DNA of 61,949 bases from a virus: positions 1 through 61,949 of IMG/VR virus record IMGVR_UViG_3300015245_000719; one strand, written 5' to 3'. Made by a program: the position numbers and the translations under genes. The notes beneath the pieces are model-generated. The model did no database searches. It had not been told where the DNA came from and saw nothing but the letters and a program-made list of their open reading frames with translations. Each line of letters begins with the position of its first letter. The first letter of the stretch is position 1. Below are positions 18,885 to 26,560 of the stretch, one piece after another.

Positions 18885-18913
18885 CTTATACGCCAAGGGG
18901 CAAAGTGCGGCAA
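18885..18913 (-). promoter_or_regulatory. Promoter for the 440-residue protein operon
   Basis: On the minus strand TTGCCG (18908-18913) is followed after exactly 17 nt by TATAAG (18885-18890), in an intergenic gap of about 35 bp. The surrounding -35 sequence TTTTTGCCGCAC is almost the same as that of the promoter at 22470-22498. The expected transcription start falls between the first ATG (18882) and the ATG at 18864. Confidence 0.6.
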
Positions 18914-18916
18914 AAA

Positions 18917-19180
18917 CTACGGAGTATTCATTCGAGCAATCAAGGTATTGAGCGTGCGCTCGATGTCGCCCACGCGGGCAATGAGCTGATTCAGTTCCAC
19001 TGTCGTTGCGACATTGGTCCCGGTCCCGGCCGCGACGTCGATCCCAACCGACGGGCTAGGCACGCCCTTCGTGAGCGCGATCGCTCCCCCGACGCGTCCG
19101 GAGAAGATTTCGATGTTCTCCTTCAGGGCCTTGAGGATGGACGGGATTGGCAGCTGCGTGTCGATTCCAGGCTTCTTCAT
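18917..19180 (-). CDS. Small structural protein, tandem paralogue A
   Basis: An 87-residue protein closely similar to the N-terminal part of its neighbour at 19184. Shared blocks are the start (MKKPGIDTQ versus MRKQDIDLS), the middle (SPSVGIDVA followed by GTNVA) and the end (IERTLNTLIARMN versus IERALNALITRLN). No known domain is recognised. The two genes are 3 bp apart and in tail context, so they probably arose by duplication and are co-expressed. It lacks the 40-residue C-terminal extension of its partner. Confidence 0.75.
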   Translation of the reverse strand: MKKPGIDTQLPIPSILKALKENIEIFSGRVGGAIALTKGVPSPSVGIDVAAGTGTNVATTVELNQLIARVGDIERTLNTLIARMNTP

Positions 19181-19183
19181 GAC

Positions 19184-19591
19184 CTACCTCAGAAGGCTTC
19201 CTCCGACGGGGATCTCACCGAAGTACCACGCCCCGTATTCACCGTGGTCAGCCTGGTGCGAGAGAAGGAGTGCGTTGAACGCCTGATTTACGGTGATCGG
19301 AGCTACATTCGATGCCGCCGGCGATGGCGTCCCTGCGTTGAGCCTCGTGATCAGCGCGTTGAGCGCGCGCTCGATGTCCGCAACGCGACGGATAAGTTGA
19401 GTCAGCTCCGAGGTCTTGGCTACATTCGTGCCAGTTGCGCTCGCGACGTCGATTCCTACAGACGGAGACTTGAGCCCTTTGGTGGAGGAAATCTTCCCGC
19501 CGAGCCGCCCGGTCAAAATATCGACGGTCTCCTTCATGGCTCGAAGCACCACAAGAATAGGGCGCGAAAGGTCGATGTCTTGTTTCCGCAC
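19184..19591 (-). CDS. Small structural protein, tandem paralogue B
   Basis: A 135-residue protein. Residues 1-88 align without gaps that matter to the 87-residue protein encoded just downstream, and the extra C-terminal 45 residues (ending GEIPVGGSLLR) are unique. No enzymatic motif is seen. It lies 6 bp after the 603-residue tail protein gene. The shared SPSVGIDVA-x-GTNVA block suggests a common binding surface, perhaps to the tail complex. Function unknown. Confidence 0.75.
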   Translation of the reverse strand: MRKQDIDLSRPILVVLRAMKETVDILTGRLGGKISSTKGLKSPSVGIDVASATGTNVAKTSELTQLIRRVADIERALNALITRLNAGTPSPAASNVAPITVNQAFNALLLSHQADHGEYGAWYFGEIPVGGSLLR

Positions 19592-19597
19592 GGCTCA

Positions 19598-21409
19598 TTA
19601 CTGCTGGTCCATGGCCTTCGCGTTCTCCCCGAGCTGCACAGAGAATACGTCCACGTTGCCGAACACCTCGATTTCGTACATGTCCGACTTGTAGCCGCTG
19701 GTCATCTTGTGCACGTTTCGGTCTGTGAAGGAGCGGCCGTAACGCAGCTTGCCGTCCGCGTACACGTTGACGTTGACGAACCTCGTGGCGAGGGTGAGCG
19801 GAGAGCCCACCAGCCTGCTGCCGGCGAATGTAATCTCGCCATACGCGTCCCTGCCGATCTGACCACCTTCCTTGTTGGTGCTGAGAATGGTAGCGTTCGT
19901 CGCCTGGTTCTGCGCCAGGACAGCTTGCTGAGCAGCGCCAGCCTGCATAGCAGGGTAGTCTGCATCCACGCGGATCGCGCCGTAGTTCAGAGGCTTCTTC
20001 TCGAGGAGGATCTTCGACTTCCAGTCGAAGCCTACGTTGTTGTTCGGGTCAGAATCGAACTGCACGATGTCGCCGTTCACGATCAGATAGAGAAGGCCGG
20101 TCGTTGGGTCGAGCCATCGCCCGGTCGCGAAGTCAGTGAGTTGCCGAAGTCCGAAGTCTCCAGCCCGGTCAGTGACCAGGCCGGCTCCAGTCTGAACGCC
20201 GTTCAAGATGAACTTATTGAACCCGTGATAGAGCCCCTGGTAGATAGCGGCGAAAATTGTGTCGGGGAAGAATGTCGGCTTCCAGTTCTTTGCTAGGACG
20301 GTGGAGGACGTGACGATCTCCGCGGTGTCGGAGAGCGCGTTCGCAAGCCCGTTCGGCGAGGCGTACATGACACCCCATCCAACGTCAACGACGCTGCGCT
20401 TCGAGAGGCAAGGCTCCGGAACGCGCGCCTTGTTCGGCGCCATGGCGGATGGATTGCTCCCTGTGAACACGTATGGATTGGCGGTCGTGCACACGGCAAT
20501 AGAGCTGCCGTTCGCGGCCATGCCAACGATGGGGAAGTCCACGCTGTAGCGGTTGCCGATCGGCCACGCGTGCGGCTGGAATGGCTCGGAAATGCACAGC
20601 TGGTTGTTGACGAAGCCGGCCATGGAGCCGTTCGGGAGCGCGATCAGACCTTGCATCCCTGACGGAGGCATCGACCAGGTGGTGCTCGGGAGCACCGTGC
20701 CGCCGATCAACGTGACGTCGAGCGCCGCGTCGGCGAAGCTCGCGGTAGCGAGCGTGATACCGCTCGCCACAAGCAAGAACGACGAGGTGCCGTCGGTACC
20801 GGTGACGGTGCGGTAGAGGTTCTTCGTAGCGATCTGGAATGTACCGCCGCCAGGTTGCGTCACCTGCGGCAGGTTAACGTTCCAGGTCGCGTCCGACTTG
20901 CCAGTCCCGAGGACAGGGGCGCTAGGGGCGCCCTCCTCCCCCCACAGACTGACCAGCGTGTACACGTAGGCGCGGGTCTGATTCACCGCAACACCGCCGG
21001 TGATAGTGCCGATGGTGGGCGCTGTCGGGACGGGAACGCCGAGGGTGAACGACGCAAGTGGGTAGTTCGTCCCGATCCCCTGGGTCGCGTTGACGTCGTT
21101 CGTGACCTTGGGCTCGCTGTCGCCAGTGTAGTAATACCTGTTGAAAGCGTCGTTCGCGAGCTGGCTCTTCACGACGTCAACGTCGGTGATCCAGTGCAGC
21201 CAGTAATCGACGCTGAGGTAGTTGATCCTGTACATCGAGATCTTCGTACCGGCTTTGGTCGGCGTGACGACCTTCAGGGCCTTGCGGTAGGGCGAGATCA
21301 CTCCGTTCGTAGCGCGGCAGCCCTGGGCCTTCTGGCCGAGCTGCTGAGGAAGCAGGTGCGCGTCGAGCGCCGGCTTAATGCCCCCGAAAACGTTGAGCAG
21401 GATCCCCAT
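19598..21409 (-). CDS. Tail hub/DNA-stabilisation-like structural protein
   Basis: A 603-residue protein of mostly beta character with many Gly/Asn/Thr/Val segments. It begins MGILLNVFGGIKPALDAHLLP and continues with repeated short strands such as GMQGLIALPNGSMAGF, GSSIAVCTTANPYVF and GVMYASPNGLANA, which look like blades of a beta-propeller. Podovirus tail accessory proteins such as P22 gp10 have this character, so a tail hub or packaged-DNA stabilisation role is inferred. It lies between the tail-fibre-like gene and small structural genes. No cleavage or enzymatic motif is visible. Confidence 0.72.
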   Translation of the reverse strand: MGILLNVFGGIKPALDAHLLPQQLGQKAQGCRATNGVISPYRKALKVVTPTKAGTKISMYRINYLSVDYWLHWITDVDVVKSQLANDAFNRYYYTGDSEPKVTNDVNATQGIGTNYPLASFTLGVPVPTAPTIGTITGGVAVNQTRAYVYTLVSLWGEEGAPSAPVLGTGKSDATWNVNLPQVTQPGGGTFQIATKNLYRTVTGTDGTSSFLLVASGITLATASFADAALDVTLIGGTVLPSTTWSMPPSGMQGLIALPNGSMAGFVNNQLCISEPFQPHAWPIGNRYSVDFPIVGMAANGSSIAVCTTANPYVFTGSNPSAMAPNKARVPEPCLSKRSVVDVGWGVMYASPNGLANALSDTAEIVTSSTVLAKNWKPTFFPDTIFAAIYQGLYHGFNKFILNGVQTGAGLVTDRAGDFGLRQLTDFATGRWLDPTTGLLYLIVNGDIVQFDSDPNNNVGFDWKSKILLEKKPLNYGAIRVDADYPAMQAGAAQQAVLAQNQATNATILSTNKEGGQIGRDAYGEITFAGSRLVGSPLTLATRFVNVNVYADGKLRYGRSFTDRNVHKMTSGYKSDMYEIEVFGNVDVFSVQLGENAKAMDQQ

Positions 21410-21420
21410 AGGTCACGACT

Positions 21421-22464
21421 CTATGGGGCTACTCTATCTGCCCGCAGGAACCCACCCTTATTGAGTCGGGTAATGATTGCTGAAACGATACCCGGAGCCC
21501 ACGTGAATGTGAGGTTACCTGGCGTCGCTCCGTTGACAACGTTCAAACGGAGTTCGAACGCAGGATTGATCGACTGCGCGCTACCTCCGCCGGTTGCAAT
21601 AATAACAGGGTTCGCAGGGCTCGCCTGGCTCTTAAAGGTGCAAGCAGCAGCCGATGAATTTCCTAGAACAAAACCCCATGCGCGACCACCGGCACCTGCT
21701 GGAATCGTAACTCCAACTTGGAGACCACACCCGCTCGAGCTCTGTGTGTCGAAGTCTACGAAGATAGAGACAACCCATTCCTCGTTAGCTGCCATCGGGA
21801 ATTGAAGATCTGTCTCAGTCTGAGTTGCGTTTGTGCTTGCGACTGAATGATCAGCTGTCAGTCTCTTAACGAAGGACGTCGGAGCTGACTTTGGAATCGC
21901 ATTCAGCAATACGAAGTTCGTGCCGTCGTACTTGAACATCGCCTCCTTCGGAATCTGACCAGCGAGCAACGCGGCTCCGCCGTTGAGCACGATCGTTGTC
22001 GCGCCCAATCCGTTCAGGTTTAGGGTCGGCGCGGCGACCGTGTTCGTGTTCGCCAGGGTGACGTGGTACACGATTCCGGTCACATACCCGCGAAGGACCG
22101 GCGAGTAAGTGCCGGTGTAGGTGTCGGTTCCCGAGCCCGTGACCGATACGTTTGCTTCCTGTTGGAACTGCTGTAGAGACTCCCTGATCAGCACGCAGCG
22201 CACCGTGTCGCCGTTCGAGTAGGCGAATGCGGTGGATCCGCCAACGCCTCTTCCGCCGGCCGGGATGACGAGGTTGCTCCCCGAGACGCCCGTGCAGATG
22301 AAGAACTCGAGCTGGTTCGAGGCGTTGACGATCGCCCCGTAGAGGTAGTCGCCAGCAGCCATTCCTGGGACCGCGGCCACGCTCGCTACCGGAAGCAGCA
22401 GGTCGGTAGCGAGGATGTTAGAGGTCAGGGTGGTGACGTAGTTGTTCGCGATTTTTTGGGCCAT
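21421..22464 (-). CDS. Tail fibre-like protein
   Basis: A 347-residue, Thr/Asn/Ala/Gly-rich beta protein. Residues 1-120 contain repeated short strands and the segment VRCVLIRESLQQFQQEANV, followed by GTGTYSPVLRGYVTGI-type repeats common in tail fibres. The C-terminal 140 residues (starting near SFVKRLTADHSVAS) look like a separate receptor-binding beta domain. The ATG lies only 5 nt after a -10 box and the AGGGG before it is too close to act as a normal Shine-Dalgarno, so the mRNA may be leaderless. It is the first gene of a tail transcription unit following a terminator. Confidence 0.72.
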   Translation of the reverse strand: MAQKIANNYVTTLTSNILATDLLLPVASVAAVPGMAAGDYLYGAIVNASNQLEFFICTGVSGSNLVIPAGGRGVGGSTAFAYSNGDTVRCVLIRESLQQFQQEANVSVTGSGTDTYTGTYSPVLRGYVTGIVYHVTLANTNTVAAPTLNLNGLGATTIVLNGGAALLAGQIPKEAMFKYDGTNFVLLNAIPKSAPTSFVKRLTADHSVASTNATQTETDLQFPMAANEEWVVSIFVDFDTQSSSGCGLQVGVTIPAGAGGRAWGFVLGNSSAAACTFKSQASPANPVIIATGGGSAQSINPAFELRLNVVNGATPGNLTFTWAPGIVSAIITRLNKGGFLRADRVAP

Positions 22465-22469
22465 CCCCT

Positions 22470-22498
22470 GTTATACAACTTTGTATAGGGTGCGGCAA
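22470..22498 (-). promoter_or_regulatory. Promoter for tail genes with internal palindrome
   Basis: On the minus strand TTGCCG (22493-22498) is followed after 17 nt by TATAAC (22470-22475), and the ATG of the tail-fibre-like gene is 5 nt further. The palindrome ATACA-ACTT-TGTAT (22473-22486) fills the spacer and overlaps the -10 box, where a repressor would block RNA polymerase. The -35 region lies next to a terminator hairpin of the lysis genes. Confidence 0.65.
22473..22486. promoter_or_regulatory. Candidate operator, ATRCA-N4-TGYAT site 1
   Basis: A 14 bp perfect palindrome in its two 5-base arms (ATACA and TGTAT, spacer ACTT). It matches, with one purine/pyrimidine change per arm, the ATGCA-N4-TGCAT sites at 25629 and 52480. 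It sits between the -35 and -10 boxes of the tail promoter. Confidence 0.5.
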
Positions 22499-22524
22499 AA
22501 AAAGGCCCGCTCTCGGCGGGCCTT
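22496..22524 (-). terminator. Rho-independent terminator after holin gene
   Basis: The 9 bp stem AAGGCCCGC / GCGGGCCTT (22502-22510 with 22516-22524) has a 5 nt loop and runs into an A-tract on the plus strand, which is a U-tract in the minus-strand transcript. It ends the lysis transcript 27 bp downstream of the holin stop and immediately before the tail promoter. Confidence 0.85.
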
Positions 22525-22550
22525 AACGCATTGAACGGCCGGTGGTTCTT

Positions 22551-23135
22551 CTACTGCGTGCCCCCTGCCCTTGCTTCGAAAATGTCCCTGATCAGCGGCG
22601 CGACGTTCTTGATGGCCCGCTCACCGAACAGCACGACGAACACCAGCACGCTGGCCGTCATGAGGAGGCGGCTCTGCATTTCGGTCATGGCCCCGAGGCC
22701 GCCGGTCAGCCACAGGTAGTCCATGAACGCTGTCCCGTAGCCGATGATGATGCGCTGCGCCCCGCGCAAGAACAGCATGATCGGCCCGAGTACCGGGATG
22801 CCCTTCAGGTCGGAGGCGGTGCCCTCCAGCTCGGCGATGCGGTCCGTGAGCGCCTTGTCGGCGTCCAGGTCGGCCTGGGCATCGTCCTTGGCCCGCTGCG
22901 CCGCGACCTGCTCGAGCTGGACCTTGCTGTCCATGACCGCCTTCCTGAACTGTAGGGCGAGATTCGGGTCGGCGTTGATAGCTGACATCGCATCGTCCGA
23001 CGTCGCCTTGCCGGTGATGGCCTTTGCGATCTTGCATACGTCGTCCGCTACGGCACCTTTGGAAACGTCTCCGCCGATGAACAGATGCGTGATCTCGGGG
23101 ATTACTGACAGAATTGCGGGAATCAGGGCGAGCAT
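22551..23135 (-). CDS. Holin-like membrane protein (3-TM type)
   Basis: A 194-residue protein with a hydrophobic N-terminus (LALIPAILSVIPEITHLFIGG), a long central charged coiled-coil region (residues about 65-110), and two C-terminal hydrophobic segments near 110-135 and 155-170 (LLMTASVLVFVVLFG). The pattern fits the three-TM holin family related to gene transfer agent release holins. It lies 3 bp downstream of the endolysin gene and ends just before a strong terminator, as expected for a lysis cassette. It would permeabilise the inner membrane to release the endolysin. Confidence 0.8.
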   Translation of the reverse strand: MLALIPAILSVIPEITHLFIGGDVSKGAVADDVCKIAKAITGKATSDDAMSAINADPNLALQFRKAVMDSKVQLEQVAAQRAKDDAQADLDADKALTDRIAELEGTASDLKGIPVLGPIMLFLRGAQRIIIGYGTAFMDYLWLTGGLGAMTEMQSRLLMTASVLVFVVLFGERAIKNVAPLIRDIFEARAGGTQ

Positions 23136-23138
23136 GTC

Positions 23139-23558
23139 CTATGCCTCCGGGTTTTGAAAGTGCGGCATTTCCTTGAACGGTGCGCTCGGCGCGCCGTACC
23201 ACTTCAGACCCACGGCCATGCCGTGCTGGCCGATGATCTGCCAAACCGGGTGGTCCTCCCACACCAGTTTGCCGTTTTCGAGGATGGCGAGGTCGTAGGC
23301 TTCGGCGCAGGGCTGCGCGGCCTTGTCCATCGCGTTGTGCTTCGACTGTCCGCCCTTCGCGTTCGTGACGATCGGGCCGGGCTTCGAGCGCCCCTGCGCG
23401 TACAGCGCGTCCTGCTCGCTCGGGCTGCGGTAGGTGCACGTCAGGAACACGTGCACGCTTCGCTCGCGCAGCTCGTCGTTGTTCGCGAGCGCCGCCATGT
23501 GCTTGTAGTACAACTCCCGCACTGCGGGCGAAAGGTCCAATGGATCTCGTGATGCCAT
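23139..23558 (-). CDS. Endolysin, M15 (VanY-like) peptidase
   Basis: A 139-residue single-domain peptidase of the D-Ala-D-Ala carboxypeptidase/L-Ala-D-Glu endopeptidase M15 family. The zinc motif appears as S72-K-H74 with the following Asp at 89 (AEAYDLAI) and a C-terminal His133 (EMPHFQ). The CTYRSPSEQDALYAQGR segment is a hallmark of phage M15 endolysins. It would cleave peptide cross-links or stems in peptidoglycan. No signal peptide is present, so export depends on the holin encoded next to it. Confidence 0.9.
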   Translation of the reverse strand: MASRDPLDLSPAVRELYYKHMAALANNDELRERSVHVFLTCTYRSPSEQDALYAQGRSKPGPIVTNAKGGQSKHNAMDKAAQPCAEAYDLAILENGKLVWEDHPVWQIIGQHGMAVGLKWYGAPSAPFKEMPHFQNPEA

Positions 23559-23567
23559 GTGCGTCTC

Positions 23568-25145
23568 CTACGCTTTGTAGCGTCCGTCGATGATGTTGAT
23601 GAGGGTTCTCTTGCCGTTCTGGTAGAGCAGCCCGTGGGTATGGAGCCACGAGCTCGGGCCGCGGTTGTACGAGAGGCGCAGGCGCGAGCTGGTGCCGACC
23701 TGGTACACGCCGTCCTCGATGCCCGGGCTATGGGCGTGCCCGATGAAGGTCTTGACGCCGATCTTCCCGAACGCCTTGCGCGTGCCGCGCGCTCCATTCG
23801 GCCCCACGTGCCCGTGGAATCCCATTTCCACCCCGAGCATGAAGAAGCTCTCGTCCTGGTGGAGGAACACGGTGTCCTGGTGCTTGAGCCACTGCTTTCC
23901 CCAATACGAGAAGATGTCGAGGGTGCTCGCGCCGCCGGTGCCCATCCTCGAGAGCTGGCACATGGCCACGTAGCTCTGCGCCCAAAAGATCGCGTTCTCT
24001 GGGTCCTTCTTCGGGTCGGTGTCGTTCACCCACCGCCACAGGTGGTCGTTCGGGTGGTTGGACGGAACCACCACGTTCTTCGTGTGTGCCGGCGTGTGCT
24101 CGTCCATGAAAGTGAAGCACTCCATCAGCTCGCGCGACACGTTGCCGGCGCCCGAGTGGTGCTTCACGTAGTTGATGACCGCCTTGTCGCGGTCGTGGTG
24201 GCTGCCGGAGTAGCAGTCGAAAACGTCGTGCCACACCAGAACCTCCGGCTTCAGGCTGTCTATGATGCCGCCATTGCCGAAGGTGGCCTTCACCACCTGC
24301 GGGTCCACGAACTTGACGTGCGTGTCGCCCATGACAAGCGCTGCTGCGCGCGGGACGCGCTTGTAGTCGTCTCCGCTGTACTCCCACTCCATGTCCATGA
24401 AGCTGCCGTTCCTGATGGCGTTGATCTGGCGCATGTGGAACAGCTCGCCCTCCTGCTCGAGGACGCACGCGCCGAACGTGTGGTGGTGCTCGCCTTTCTT
24501 CCCGGCCTTCGTCTGGAGGTAGTTCATCACCGTCACAGCGCCGGTGGTGGTGATGATCTTTGGCAGCTTGTGGCCGGGCGTCGCGACCGTCTTGAGCTCC
24601 AGCTTCGGGTGCCCGATGATGGCGCTCCTGCTCCCGCTGATCGTCTCGAACCCCTGGAGCGGGCTGCTCGCTGTCGGCTGCGTCTTGATGTCGCCGAGCA
24701 CGACGAGGTGCCGGTTGATCTCCCATCGCTGGTCGAGGATGTACGGAGCCAGCTCGGGCGCCCACCAGTCGTCGCTATTCGCCTTCTTCGACCAGATCGC
24801 CGTCGGGTTCTTGTACCGGTACGGGATGACGACGAGCTGCGCGTTCTTGTGCTTGCAGTAGGTCAGCAGCGACGCGAAGAACGCCTTGTTGATCGGGGTC
24901 GCGTTCTGCGCCGAGGTGATGACGTAGCGCTTGACGTCCCTCTTGTCGAACTTCAGCTTGCGGTGCAGCTTTTTCACCGTGGCGGTGTCGATGCCCTTCG
25001 CCTCGGCAGACTCGACTCCGACAGGGTTGTGCCCGTTCCAGCAGTACGTCCCGTTTCTTTTGTGCCCGCAACTCCAGCGCTGCTCTCCAGCTCTGCCGGT
25101 GCCGCGCTTCACGACGGGTTTCCCACACTTGGGACAGCTAGGCAC
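23568..25145 (-). CDS. Calcineurin-like metallophosphoesterase, T5 A1-like
   Basis: About 525 residues. The N-terminus has a zinc-ribbon-like region (CPKCGKPVVKRG followed by CGH and TYC). The C-terminal half carries metallophosphoesterase motifs: MGDTHVKF, WHDVFDC, VPSNHPNDHL and IGHAHSPG supply the Asp, His and Asn ligands for two metals. The arrangement resembles the A1 protein of phage T5, which is involved in host DNA degradation and second-step transfer; that similarity is from memory. The ORF is open to 25178. The GTG at 25145, which overlaps the upstream stop (GTGCCTAG) and follows GGGTGGGAAG, is preferred. Confidence 0.8.
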   Translation of the reverse strand: MPSCPKCGKPVVKRGTGRAGEQRWSCGHKRNGTYCWNGHNPVGVESAEAKGIDTATVKKLHRKLKFDKRDVKRYVITSAQNATPINKAFFASLLTYCKHKNAQLVVIPYRYKNPTAIWSKKANSDDWWAPELAPYILDQRWEINRHLVVLGDIKTQPTASSPLQGFETISGSRSAIIGHPKLELKTVATPGHKLPKIITTTGAVTVMNYLQTKAGKKGEHHHTFGACVLEQEGELFHMRQINAIRNGSFMDMEWEYSGDDYKRVPRAAALVMGDTHVKFVDPQVVKATFGNGGIIDSLKPEVLVWHDVFDCYSGSHHDRDKAVINYVKHHSGAGNVSRELMECFTFMDEHTPAHTKNVVVPSNHPNDHLWRWVNDTDPKKDPENAIFWAQSYVAMCQLSRMGTGGASTLDIFSYWGKQWLKHQDTVFLHQDESFFMLGVEMGFHGHVGPNGARGTRKAFGKIGVKTFIGHAHSPGIEDGVYQVGTSSRLRLSYNRGPSSWLHTHGLLYQNGKRTLINIIDGRYKA

Positions 25146-25617
25146 GCTTCCCACCCTTGGCTTTCCAAACCGTGACACGGCCGTTCAGATCCATCGAGTA
25201 GAAAGGCCCCGCGGTGTTCTCGTCGATCTTCGAGGCGGCCACGACCGCCTCCAGTGGGCTCAAGCCGAGGAACTTCATCGCGTACATCGCGACATCGCGC
25301 CCCGAGCCGATCGCCATGAATTTGTCCTTCAGAGGGAAGCGGAATAGCGCCTGGTCCAGCAGGAACATGCCTTTCGCAGTCAGCTCGAGCACCACGAAGT
25401 CCTCGCCCTCCTTCTTGGAGAACGCAGGTTCGTCCGTTGGCGTAGCGCCGCGCGAGAGCCACTTGATCACCTTGCTGGATCCTGTGCCACCGGCCTCGCC
25501 GTAGATGGACTCGCCGAAGTGGTGCAGCTTGTTCGACAGGAAGGCGAAGCTCCCGTCGTCTGAGGAGCATTTCGAGTCGGCCGCGATCTCGCGTCCGTTG
25601 CAGGCGACAGTAGTCAT
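25138..25617 (-). CDS. HslV/proteasome-like Ntn hydrolase
   Basis: A 159-residue protein that starts M-T-T-V-A-C-N-G, so removal of Met1 would expose Thr2 as the N-terminal nucleophile as in HslV. Asp14 (AADSK) and Lys30 (SNKLHHFG) occupy the expected catalytic positions, and GSGRDVAMYAMK followed by LSPLEAVVAASKID matches the C-terminal HslV core. HslV needs an HslU ATPase, and none is visible here. The gene has its own promoter with an operator-like palindrome, the ATG is 8 nt from the -10 box, and there is no Shine-Dalgarno. A role in host takeover or virion maturation is possible. Confidence 0.8.
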   Translation of the reverse strand: MTTVACNGREIAADSKCSSDDGSFAFLSNKLHHFGESIYGEAGGTGSSKVIKWLSRGATPTDEPAFSKKEGEDFVVLELTAKGMFLLDQALFRFPLKDKFMAIGSGRDVAMYAMKFLGLSPLEAVVAASKIDENTAGPFYSMDLNGRVTVWKAKGGKRA

Positions 25618-25625
25618 CGGTTGAG

Positions 25626-25655
25626 ATTATGCATCATTGCATAACCCACCGTAAA
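25626..25655 (-). promoter_or_regulatory. Promoter of HslV-like gene
   Basis: On the minus strand TTTACG (25650-25655) and CATAAT (25626-25631) are separated by 18 nt. The -10 box is embedded in the palindrome at 25629-25642. The ATG (25617) is 8 nt after the -10 box, so transcription should start at or within a base or two of the start codon. Confidence 0.6.
25629..25642. promoter_or_regulatory. Candidate operator, ATGCA-N4-TGCAT site 2
   Basis: ATGCA-TCAT-TGCAT is a perfect palindrome that extends outward by TT/AA to 25627-25644. It overlaps the -10 box of the HslV-like gene promoter. The same arms recur at 52480-52493 in the immunity region. Confidence 0.65.
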
Positions 25656-25665
25656 GGGGGAAATG

Positions 25666-25878
25666 CTAATGCCGGATTACTGCTTGAACGCCGTGGTACG
25701 CAGCCGTGCCGGCCGCGGAGACCAGGGTGACCCATTTCGCGACGGCGCCGACGATCTTGAAGCTGCGCACCATGGCGTGAATGTCCAGCGTCAGCTCGGT
25801 GTTCTTCTTGACCTCGGCTTTGAGCTCTTCGAACTCGGTGCGGGTCACCGGCGCCCCGCCTGCTCGCCTTTCTTCCAT
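25666..25878 (-). CDS. Small membrane protein, XhlA-like
   Basis: A 70-residue protein with a charged helical N-terminus (residues 13-35, FEELKAEVKKNTELTLDIHA) and one transmembrane segment near residues 42-60 (IVGAVAKWVTLVSAAGTAA). This coiled coil plus C-terminal TM layout resembles haemolysin XhlA-type holin accessory proteins. GGAGGTTGTC gives a good Shine-Dalgarno for the ATG. It lies between head-tail adaptor genes and the HslV/lysis region, so a lysis accessory or membrane-tethered tail role is possible. Confidence 0.68.
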   Translation of the reverse strand: MEERRAGGAPVTRTEFEELKAEVKKNTELTLDIHAMVRSFKIVGAVAKWVTLVSAAGTAAYHGVQAVIRH

Positions 25879-25888
25879 GACAACCTCC

Positions 25889-26560
25889 CTACCACCGAGC
25901 TACGCCGTGCGCGCGGTTGCGCAGGGCTGCCCGGGTGAATGATTTCGAGGACTCGACGCGGGCAACTGCGATCCCGTCGTCGAACAGCTTCTTGTGCGCG
26001 AGAGCGGCGTTGCCGTTGCTCCACGGCTGGCCAGTGATCATCTGCATGCGCGAGATCGCGCCGTGGCTGATCACCTCCAGGTAGCGCTCGAACGACCAAT
26101 CCGGCACGCCAGCTGTCTGCGCCCTGGTCGGCTTTTGGGCGATGTAGAAAAAGAGCGCATTGACGTTCCCTACGGGAACCGACGCCACGCTAGGAATAGG
26201 GAGCAGAAGTACCGTGTAGTCTCCCCTTCCGATGAACCTACATGGCCTCGTGCCTGTTTGGGTGAGCCAGAGCGGGTAGTCACGGAAAGCGTCCGCGCGC
26301 GTGATCGGGTGGATTTCCATGTTGTTGTACACGCCGTAGAGGACCTTCGCGATGGCGAAATTCGGGTCTACAGAGGTGAGCTGATACGCCTGCGTGTTCG
26401 CGATCAGCGCGAGAGGTGCTGACTGGTGAATGTCCACCCACGAGCGGTCGAAGAACTCGATCGCTGCGTCGCGAATCGCGTTGATGACCTGAAGCTCTGG
26501 CGCGCCCTGGACGTGCGGCATGACCTCCGGCAGGAACGCCTGGTAAGTGACGTTGGCCAT
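25889..26560 (-). CDS. Head-tail adaptor/tail tubular-like protein
   Basis: A 223-residue protein of mixed alpha/beta type, with an early helical segment (GAPELQVINAIRDAAIEFFD) and then beta strands. Podovirus head-tail adaptors and the T7 gp11/P22 gp4 families have similar sizes, start with comparable helices and lie between the capsid and tail genes. The start codon overlaps the stop of the upstream 238-residue gene (TAATG), which implies coupled translation. No enzymatic motif is seen. The assignment rests on context and general features. Confidence 0.68.
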   Translation of the reverse strand: MANVTYQAFLPEVMPHVQGAPELQVINAIRDAAIEFFDRSWVDIHQSAPLALIANTQAYQLTSVDPNFAIAKVLYGVYNNMEIHPITRADAFRDYPLWLTQTGTRPCRFIGRGDYTVLLLPIPSVASVPVGNVNALFFYIAQKPTRAQTAGVPDWSFERYLEVISHGAISRMQMITGQPWSNGNAALAHKKLFDDGIAVARVESSKSFTRAALRNRAHGVARW

